Assembly (NCBI GenBank): GCA_032717465.1 | Contig: CM064690.1 | Span: 27,275,653-27,339,652, forward strand | Length of the DNA stretch: 64,000 nt | Source: Coenobita brevimanus | Taxonomy: Eukaryota > Arthropoda > Malacostraca > Decapoda > Coenobitidae | Direction: 5' to 3' | Position numbers and translations under genes: made by a program | Part shown: positions 56,195 to 64,000 of the stretch, piece after piece | Layout of the letters: every line of letters begins with the position of its first letter | Position numbering within the stretch: the stretch's first letter is position 1 | Notes under the pieces: model-generated | Database searches by the model: none | Told to the model about the DNA's origin: nothing | Seen by the model: the letters and a program-made list of their open reading frames with translations, nothing else

Positions 56195-56560
56195 TACCCC
56201 CACAGAGCCCCCTCAAACACACCCACACTGCCCCTTCAAACACCCCCACACGGCCCCCTCAAACACCCTCACACTGTCCATTCAAACACCCCCACACTGC
56301 CCCTTCAAACACCACCACGTAGCTCCCTCAAACACTCCCACACTGTTCCCTCAAACACCCCCACACGGCCCCCTCAAACACCTCCACACTGTCCCCTCAA
56401 ACACCTCCACACTGCCCCCTCAAACACCACCACATAGTCCCTCAAACACCCCCATACTGCCCCTTCAAACACCCTCACACTGCCCCCTCAAACACTCCCA
56501 AACTGCCCCCTCAAATACCCCCACACTGCCCCCTCAAACACCCCCATATAACACACTCTG
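55970..56560. repeat. 24-bp minisatellite (CCCCTCAAACACCCCCACACTG)
   Basis: About 20 units of 23-25 bp, interrupted by (AC)n at 56134-56192. A 294-codon Pro/Thr/His frame across it is a consequence of a unit length near a multiple of three. It is probably a further-evolved neighbour of the 60-bp array, since the junction phrase TCAAAAGATCTCCCACAGTA is intermediate. Confidence 0.93.
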
Positions 56561-57760
56561 CCTCTCTATCCCCTATTTCACAGTTCCCTTAAATTTAACC
56601 CTACCCACGGCAACGCCCCTCCATCCCCCCACATACTTGTACCCTTCCCCACAACCGTCTGACACTTCCTTGCACGTTAGAAACAACACTTCAAAACTCC
56701 TCTTACTCCTCTCTCCTCTTCAAACGCCTCTCACATCTTTATCTCTTCACCACACCTTGCACACTCATATTCACTTCCCATCATTCACAGCTCTCTCAAA
56801 CTCCCTTCCGTCCTCAATATTCCCCCAACCACACCCCTCCTCCCCACATTACACACATAAAACTCCTTACTTTTCATCACGCGTCATACCCTCATATGCC
56901 CCTCCACTCATCCCTACAACCCTCTCAAATGCTCTGTGATCCCTTAAACGCACCCCACAACACCCCTTCTCTTTCACCAGACCCAAACCTTTACCCCTCT
57001 ATCACACCCTTTTCCTTCCCGCATCTCTTTCCAACACACTCTTCCCTCTAGTCTACACCTCTTCCCTCCCCATCACACCCCTATACCACACGCTCCCCCA
57101 TACCACCACACCCCATCCCTTCTACTCGACTCTTTCCCTCACTCCTTCTCTCTCCACCACACTCAGTCCCTCATCCCTTCCCTCCCCATCACGCACATCC
57201 GCCCTATCATACTCTTTCTTCTCCATCATACCTCTTTCCTAACCCTTTCCTTCCCACACCCATTCCCTCATCCTTTTTCTCTTCACCACACTTTCTTTCC
57301 CCCTCCACCATCCCCTCATCCTAACCCTTTCCATCTCCACCACACCCGCTGCTTCACCTATTCCCTTTCCACCACACCCTTTCCCCTTCAATCACACCCC
57401 TTACTCCTCCACCACGCTCCTTCCCTACCACACTCCACCAGACTCCTTCTCCACGGCCTCTCCCTCCATCTCACCTTTTCCACTACATCACACCCCTTCC
57501 ATCTCCACCACACCCATCCCCTCCACCACATCCCATTCCTAATAATTTCCTTCTCCACCACATCCATTCCCTCACCCCTTCCCCTCTCCACCACACCCCT
57601 CCACCACACCCATTCCCTCACCCCTTCCCCTCTCCACCACACCACTCTACCACCTCCCTTCCCCCTCTCCTTCCCCTCGTCACCACACCCCTCCACCACA
57701 CCCATTCCCTCACCCCTCCCCCTCTCCACCACACCCCTCCACCACACCTGCCGACTCCGC
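56561..57760. repeat. C-rich polypyrimidine-like tract with CACCACACCC repeats
   Basis: CCCTCACCCCTTCC and CTCCACCACACCC phrases. From 57535 to 57755 a clear unit of about 60 bp (CTCCACCACACCCATTCCCT plus CACCCCTTCCCCT) repeats four times. Gly/Val/Arg-rich minus frame (57894-57388) is an artefact. Confidence 0.88.
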
Positions 57761-58050
57761 TCCGACAGCCCAAACTCGAGAAATCCGCAACTACGCATCA
57801 GTAACCCTCGTCGTCTATTCAACATTTTTTTTTTTTTCACACAACATTTTTTTCGCGTGTCAGGATTAAACAAAACTGTCAAAACACCAGGCAATCATCG
57901 GCATTAGTATTCCCTGGAGAGTCCGCAGAGAATAAATTACAAAAATAGTGTCTGGCGGTCCTGCTCGCCCACTAATTTAGACTACCGGTGGCACTTCTGT
58001 GATCATTATGTCGTAAAGCAGAATTGACGGTACCTCGAACCCTGCAGCAG
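57761..58050. other. Unique non-coding
   Basis: Short CpG-containing stretch (CCGACTCCGCTCCGACAGCC) and a T12 run. Nothing else recognised. Confidence 0.35.
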
Positions 58051-58059
58051 GGTTGATGG

Positions 58060-58770
58060 AGGGGGGAAGGGGGTATGACGCTGGGGGGTATTTGGGGAGT
58101 GGAGGGAGGGCTTTGAGGAAGGGAGGTTAGGGAGCTAAAAGGGAGGATATTTGGGAAGTGCAAGGGGTTATAGGAGAAGGAGAGTTAGGGAGCTTAAAGG
58201 GAGGATATTTGGGAGAGCGGATGGGGGTTTAGGGGAAGAAGAGTTAGGAAGCTTAAAGGGAGGATATTAGGGGTGTGTGGAGGGGGAATTTAGGGAAGGG
58301 AGGTTAGGGAGCTTAAAGGGAAGGATATTTGGGAGAGTAGAAAGGGGGGGCTTGGGAGATGATTTGGGAGTTTAAGGGGAAGGATGCTTGAGGGAAATGA
58401 GTGAGAAAGGGAGAGAGATATGGAGGGATTGGGGAGGGAATTGAAGAGTGGAGTTTAGGGGGTATGCGCAAAGTGAGAGTAATGGGACGAGTGTGAATAA
58501 TCGAGGGACTTGTGTAGCTGGAGAGGGCAGTTGACGGGAGGGAAGGATTTGGTGGGGAAATTGAGGGTGCAGAGGAGTTGAATGGGAGGGAATATTTGGA
58601 AGGGGTGGTGGTAGGGAGCTGGGTGGGAAATCGAGGAGGGGGGAGTTGTGAAGGGAGGTTATTCTGAGGAAGGTCGAAAAGTAAAGATGGGGTATCTGAA
58701 GGAAGGGAGGACGGGGATGGTGAAGGGAGTTGGAGAAAGAGGTGGGGTAATGGAGGGTTTGAGGACACCT
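58060..58770. repeat. G-rich tandem repeat, unit about 58 bp
   Basis: GGGAGGTTAGGGAGCTTAAA then GGGAGGATATTTGGGAGTG repeats five times from 58120 to 58390, then continues as diverged purine-rich DNA. Confidence 0.9.
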
Positions 58771-59386
58771 GATTAATCCCTCCGGTTCGATAATGGACTA
58801 AGAATTACCTTGCTACCTCTAAAAAATTTTCACAGCTCTGGGGTATCTCAGTGGGGGAAGAAATAGAGAGTACTTGACTCATACCACAACACAGACAGTC
58901 TGGTCGGTGTACTATATAATTATTTCTGTTTCATCCACTGTTCTCTCTTAACCAATCTCTCCTCCTCCTAAGAACACCCTATTAAACGAAAAAAAAAAAA
59001 AAAATGGAGTGAGGAGAGAAATAAGGTTATTCGAGGGGGGCGGATGGTGGGGAGTGAAATAGGGAACCTGGGAAAGGAAAGAGAAGGACCTGGGAGGGTA
59101 GAGGCAAGAGGGGCCTGAGGATTGGAGTGGGGGAATGGGGGCTTGGAAAGGGGGGCTTCTTGGGCGGGGGGAGGTACCTGAGGCGAACAAAGGTGAGTCA
59201 GTGTACACCTGGTCGACATGAAGACTCAATTGGGTTAAAAATACCCTCAGCTCAACTCGGCAATAAGCAGTAAATCTTTCTTAGCTTTACTATACCTTTG
59301 GAATTAAGGAGAAAAGTAGTAATGTCCGACGAGGTTATTTTAATATTACTCTTGCTATTACATGATGATTCTATTTAGTTTAGCTA
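58771..59386. other. Mixed: unique sequence and a purine tract
   Basis: Unique AT-rich to 58980, then an A15 run and a GGGG-rich purine tract (58990-59200), then unique AT-rich sequence. Confidence 0.5.
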
Positions 59387-59499
59387 TTAACTCCTTTGGT
59401 ACGGTGGCGTCATTAATATTTTACTCTAGAAATTGTCAAGGGATTTATTCATTTATTTTTTTTTTGCTAAGGACAGATGTTTGGAACTGGAGGGGTTAG
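59387..59499 (+). repeat. M3 foldback element, complete copy
   Basis: TTAACTCCTTTGGTACGGTG on the left and GAACTGGAGGGGTTAG on the right, 113 bp, with a T-rich decayed core. Confidence 0.8.
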
Positions 59500-59504
59500 T
59501 CATG

Positions 59505-59575
59505 GCCTTCAATTGTTCCTTCACTACAAAATCTCCTCTCGAAGTCGAATAAAATCGTCTGGTAGCAGTAACGGT

Positions 59576-59624
<49 letters not shown>

Positions 59625-59680
59625 CGGACTGGACGAGTATTGATCCTCTCTAAGCTGAATAAAATCGTTTGGTAGTTGTA
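59505..59680 (-). repeat. Two M3 cores flanking an (AC)n array
   Basis: AGTCGAATAAAATCGTCTGG (59543-59562) and AGCTGAATAAAATCGTTTGG (59653-59672), same orientation. Each is followed by TAGCAGTAAC or TAGTTGTAAC, and (AC)n at 59579-59622 lies between them. This is a local duplication in which the first copy's tail expanded into AC. Confidence 0.88.
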
Positions 59681-59999
59681 ACAATAAAACACACACAAAA
59701 ATCGTACTACAGGTTAAAAACAGACTGGACGATTACTGCCGCGAGTAAGAGAGAACAATTTATCTCACATCCTTCGCAGACAACAGAACTCTTGCTATAT
59801 TTCCACGACAACTACTTTCCCTACTAAAAAGCTCCAAGCATCAGCATCTGACTCTCACCAAACACAGCTTCTTTACAAACACAATAGGCTAAACACAGCA
59901 GGAAATTACTCGCTGAAAGTATGCTGAACAAAAATAATTCCTTTATTTCTTCATTTCGGAGGCATGGCGGTAGATGTCTCGTGGGAAGATCCAGTTGAG

Positions 60000-60900
60000 T
60001 CGCAAATAAATCCCATATAAATCCCAAGTGAATCCCAAAAAAAGCACTATTGTATTTCAACTTAATCTCCAATAAATCCCAAATGAATCCAAATAAAGCA
60101 CTAGTGTATTCCAACTTAATCTCAAATAAATCCCAGGTGAATCCAAAATAAATCACTGATGTATTTCAACTTAATCTCAAATAAATCCCAAGTGAATCCC
60201 AAACCACTAGTGTACTTCAACTTCATCTCAAATAAATTACATAAAAATACCAAAGCAATCACATGTATATTTCAACTTAATCTGAAATAAATCCCAAGCA
60301 AATCGTAAATAACTCCCAGGTATATTTCAACTTAATCGCAGATAAATCCCACCTGATTCACAGGTATACTTTAGCTTAAATAAATACCAAATTCCCAAAT
60401 AAATCAAATGTATATTTTAATTAAACTCCTAGTAAATCAAAATTAAATCCCGACTAAACATCAGCTTAATCCCAACTAAATCCCAGTTAAATCCCATCTA
60501 AATCCCAAATAAACTCCAATTTAATCCGAACTAAGCTTTATTTAAGTTCCAGCTAATCTACTACTTAATTCCAACTTAGTAACATTAATCCCAAATAAAC
60601 CCCAACTAAATCTTAACTGAACTCTAACTAAATCCCAATTAATCACCAACTAAATCCCAAATAAAATGCAACTTAATCCCAACTAAATCCCAATAAAATC
60701 TTCTCTAAAATCCTAACTTAATCTCAACCAAATCCCGACCTAATTCTGATAACTCCCAGCTTAACTCCACCTAACTGCTAACTAAATCCCAACCAAGCTC
60801 AAATTTAATCTCGGCTGTCCCATGTTAATCCCAGCTAGGTCCCAATTAACACCCAGCTTAATCCCAGCCAAATCCCAACAAAATCCCATGCTAGTCCCAA
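60000..60900. repeat. AAATCCCAA tandem array, 0.9 kb
   Basis: Left part (60000-60420): units of about 58-60 bp with AATAAATCCCAAGTGAATCC, CTA(G)TGTATTTCAACTTAATC. Right part (60420-60900): shorter 11/22-bp units CTTAATCCCAACTAAATCCC. The shorter unit appears to derive from the longer one. A minus frame reading FGFIWDLLEIKL-type repeats (60156-59824) is a product of the array. Confidence 0.93.
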
Positions 60901-61012
60901 ACAGCAAGACAGGGAGGTGGAATCGATGGCAAGGACTGGCAGACTTATGAGGCAAAGGTCACAGGTCATACTGCTGCATGGATAGATGAATGGATAGACT
61001 GACGCATGGACC

Positions 61013-61118
61013 ATCATCATCATCATCATCATCATCATCACCATCATCAACTTCATACTCACGAATAGACCATCATCATCATCTTTAGACTGACGAATAG
61101 ACCATCATCATCATCATC
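61013..61118. repeat. (CAT)n arrays
   Basis: CATCATCAT runs at about 61013-61048, 61071-61083 and 61103-61120, with duplicated ATAGACCATCATCATC flanks. Confidence 0.94.
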
Positions 61119-61462
61119 ATAATCAATGCTTTACGGTGGGTTCAAGTAGGACTATGGAGGGTGAGGATGGGCAGATTCGCGGATACATATCTTGACTAAA
61201 CTGTGGCTAGGCAGAAAACATGGGTAGAGGGTAGACGGATAGAAAAGTAGCTACGACAGAGAATGATGGATAGAAGAAAAAATATAACAAACGGAGATGG
61301 AAACAAAGGAACACTAGATAGTTGATGCATATGTAAATGGCGAATGTAAAATGAAACTTAGCTGACAGATGGATAAAATAAAGCATCAGTTACTTTAAGG
61401 AAATACAGATAGTGGATGAACAGAGAAAAATATGTAAATAATGGATGGACTGAAGAGCAAAA

Positions 61463-61793
61463 TCTATCTATCTATCTATCTATATACCTAGGCTGCTTCC
61501 CCCAAGGAAAGGGAGGTAGCCGAGACAGGACGACACACTCCCCATTTACTCATCCATTCAAACACATTCATTCGCATCTTAGCCCCAAAGGGGAGAACGG
61601 ACAGATCCTCACCGCACCACACCGCACAAGGGTCAACTGCGCAATGCAATCAGTGACATCCGCAGCAGGGCCCGACAGCAGAACTGGTTTACCCCTGCCA
61701 CATCATAACAGACCCATCCCCTTACCCGCACCTGACCTGACTAGCTGATCAGACCAAATGCGGGAGAATATCCCCTCAGGGCTGCGTCATCAC
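61463..61793 (-). mobile_element. LINE 3' untranslated region and GATA tail
   Basis: Downstream (minus strand) of the LINE reading frame at 61794-62190. It ends in CCTAGGTATATAGATAGATA and further GATA units (61485-61463). A short microsatellite tail instead of poly(A) is typical of some LINE clades such as RTE. No coding frame. Confidence 0.7.
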
Positions 61794-62190
61794 TTATTCA
61801 TTCACAATTTCTCTCCATTTATTTCTGTCACGCACAGCCACTCTTCCTTGCTCAACAGACATCCCTCTCGCATCCAGCGCTCTCTTCACACTGTCCATCC
61901 ATCCTATTCGTGGTCTTCCTCTCAGCCTTACACCTCTCACATCAGATCTAGTTATCTTTTTCACCAATCGCTCATTATCCATTCTCTCCATATGCCCAAA
62001 CCATTGCAACACCCTCTGCTCAACTCTACCAGCCATCTCCCGAACAACTCCAGTTCTCCTTCGCACTTCATCATTTCGCACCCGATCCATACGCGTCACT
62101 CCACACATACTCCTCAGACACCTCATCTCCATTACATTCAAACTTTTCCTCTCTGCTACACCCATATTCCATGTTTCAAATACACTGTGG
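61794..62190 (-). pseudogene. LINE (non-LTR retrotransposon) ORF2 C-terminal fragment
   Basis: Minus-strand translation gives ETWNMGVAERKSLNVMEMR, then CLRSMCGVTRMDRVRNDEVR, then RVLQWFGHMERMDNERLVKK, a GVRLRGRPRIGWMDSVKRAL segment and DRNKWREIVNE before the stop. This is the region after the reverse-transcriptase catalytic core of jockey/RTE-like LINE polyproteins: ETW motif, R-x-M-x-G-V-x-R-x-D, WFGH, RGRPR. The palm domain with its YxDD box is absent, so the copy is 5'-truncated, as usual for LINE insertions. About 130 codons remain free of stops. The frame continues to an ATG at 62243, but those upstream residues do not look like LINE sequence. Confidence 0.88.
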
Positions 62191-62375
62191 AAAGAAAGAA
62201 AAGCAGCATAACAGATGGAAGCACAGAAAACCACAGTACACATTTACACTGATAAAACACATGGATAGACTGCATTACACAAAAAGTAGATTAAATTGTT
62301 GATGAAGAGAAAGCTTGGGGAAATGTTCATTGGATAAAAAGCTTGGAGATATGCTGTGTAAAGGACTGGAATAAT

Positions 62376-62376
<1 letters not shown>

Positions 62377-62412
<36 letters not shown>

Positions 62413-62485
62413 GAATGGTATGGGATAACCAAGGGAAAACATTAAGGTGAGTTAAGAGAGACTACAGCAAAGAAAAGAAATATAT

Positions 62486-62550
<65 letters not shown>
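62377..62550. repeat. Two (GA)n microsatellites
   Basis: GA runs at 62377-62411 and 62490-62550. Confidence 0.97.
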
Positions 62551-62552
<2 letters not shown>

Positions 62553-62660
62553 CAAGCGTGGCCTACCAGTGATTGGGGTCGGGGTGGAGAGAGCATGCAT
62601 GACGCCGCTGTTTGTCCCTAATGGCTGCAGAAACACTATATTCGTGGCGTGTTTGTTTAC

Positions 62661-62662
<2 letters not shown>

Positions 62663-62738
<76 letters not shown>

Positions 62739-62873
62739 TCGCTTTGGGTGTTGCGTGTGTGTTTGAGTATGGTGCTGAAGTTTATGTGGAGTTGGGTGTG
62801 TTTTATATAAGCTATAGCATGTGCGTGATATTTCAGTGCATATGTGTGTCTGTGTGGGCGAGAGGCTTTGGTA

Positions 62874-62957
<84 letters not shown>

Positions 62958-63185
62958 GTGTCTATGTGAGTGTGATTTGTGAGTGGTTGTGTATTTCTGT
63001 GTGGTTTATTATGTACTTGCCGTAGATATATTATTCGCCTAAGAAGCTTTGTGTGTATGTGTGTAATTTAAGTGTGATATGGTGGGTTTGCATTTTTATA
63101 GTTGTTTGTATGGGACGATGGTACTTGGGTATTATGTTCAGGATTCCGTCAGACTGTTTAAATGAGCAGAATCAGATCTATACTT

Positions 63186-63274
<89 letters not shown>
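62663..63274. repeat. Three long (GT)n arrays
   Basis: GT at 62663-62735, 62875-62955 and 63188-63274, with TGTGTGYG-biased DNA between them. Val/Cys frames are artefacts. Confidence 0.97.
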
Positions 63275-63277
<3 letters not shown>

Positions 63278-63376
63278 TCAGTGTGAACGTGTCTGTGTAT
63301 AAACATGTGAAAACGACTGGAAAACTGGCAACAAAGAAACAAAGGAAAGCCCTGAGATAAATGGAACAAGGTTAAT

Positions 63377-63380
<4 letters not shown>

Positions 63381-63415
<35 letters not shown>
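63381..63415. repeat. (GA)n microsatellite
   Basis: Perfect GA run. Confidence 0.97.
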
Positions 63416-63418
<3 letters not shown>

Positions 63419-64000
63419 AAGAGGGAGGGGCGTGTGGAGATGGATGACCGGACCGATAGCATCACCAGCTCGCATCATAATTGCTAGTTTCAACACCCTT
63501 AAGTCATGGACACCCGGCCACAACCACCAGATATCTATACCATAATTTTTCTTCGCGCTGGGGTCGTGTGAATATGCGTTGCCCTCAGGGAAATTTACGT
63601 GGTCTCTCTTTTTTTTCTTTTTTATAGTTTTTTTTTTATATCGTAGCGTTGGTGTTTATATTATCAGCCTTTAGCGTGTACGATCTTACTATCCTAACCT
63701 ACTAACCCAGATGAAATTGCTGTTTTAATCTATGGCTTCCCAGAGTTGCTGTGCGCGTGATTTTGCTGGGAGAGTGGTTAGTGTACCGTCCGTCGCCTAC
63801 TGGCTCACAGTCGTAAAGTTCATTGATCCACACTTCGAGGTTCTCTCATAATCAGCTTTGTAAATGCCCAGCACTGTACTCTGCGTATAACCATGGACCT
63901 GACAGAGTTAACACCTTTGGCACTATGACTTATTTACATTCCCGCTACTAACACGGAGACCCATCGTAATTAAAGGATCAGATGCAAACTCTACTCACCC
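63416..64000. other. Unique region, possible tRNA-like relic
   Basis: T-rich patch at 63608-63638. GCTGGGAGAGTGGTTAGTGT at about 63767 resembles a tRNA D-arm, but no B box is convincing. No gene recognised to the window end. Confidence 0.3.

Noticed and set aside
56055..56939. Plus-strand frame of 294 codons, Pro/Thr/His-rich
   Set aside because: Produced by a 24-bp minisatellite (unit divisible by three) and an AC array. No start context or domain.

Overview
The window looks like gene-poor nuclear DNA from an animal, most likely a decapod crustacean or a related arthropod. The reasons are long perfect (AC)n, (GT)n and (GA)n microsatellites every 1-2 kb, kilobase polypurine/polypyrimidine tracts, 3'-end fragments of non-LTR retrotransposons with (GATA)n-type tails, and many short terminal-inverted-repeat elements. 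There is no bacterial gene organisation, no operon, no rRNA and no intact tRNA. The crustacean assignment rests on overall character, not on a diagnostic gene.

I find no host gene that I can support. Nearly all open frames are translations of simple repeats or of purine- or pyrimidine-rich DNA. The only recognisable protein-coding sequence is the C-terminal part of LINE reverse-transcriptase polyproteins (minus strand about 62190-61794, still open; minus strand 44035-43791, a shorter relic). Two 3'-end scraps lie at 7069-7180 and 27289-27420. One 99-codon open frame at 50193-50492 has protein-like composition but no family I can name.

The dominant content is repeats. I name five families of short foldback (MITE-like) elements. 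M1 is about 200 bp with ends TTTTACTCTAACTTGGCC, seven full or partial copies. M2 is about 213 bp with ends GTATTCTCGTCGGTTAAGG, three copies. M3 is about 90-113 bp, flanked by TTAA with ends CCCCTTCACTAC, and carries the core AGCTGAATAAAATCGTCTGG, with about 30 recognisable cores in both orientations. M4 is 173 bp, one copy. M5 is about 200 bp with TCCGCC-type ends, one copy. M3 resembles a piggyBac-type non-autonomous element by its TTAA/CCC...GGG/TTAA structure. That is inference.

Layout. 1-7.4 kb: M2, M1, G-rich minisatellites and compound microsatellites. 7.6-9.1 kb: a tRNA-related SINE, M2, a purine tract and M4. 9.7-16.4 kb: pyrimidine tracts, many AC/TA/CTAT arrays, M1 pair, M5. 16.8-19.1 kb: M3, a 470-bp duplication, M2, M1. 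21.2-26.3 kb: tandem arrays and an M3 cluster. 26.4-30.7 kb: M3, a LINE scrap, a CpG-rich unique island (29.13-29.48 kb) and GA arrays. 30.8-34.0 kb: CTTAC-rich and about 150-250-bp tandem arrays. 34.3-38.7 kb: a 4.4-kb purine-rich block with an embedded repeating anchor. 39.1-42.4 kb: degenerate arrays. 42.6-48.5 kb: purine tracts, a LINE relic and a 120-bp array. 48.6-55 kb: M1, a 29-bp minisatellite, the orphan frame, an M3 cluster. 55.4-60.9 kb: four large degenerate minisatellites. 61.0-64.0 kb: LINE fragment and GT/GA arrays.

There is no gene network to describe. The interest is in the density and architecture of the repeats, and in how dispersed elements such as M3 appear inside tandem arrays.
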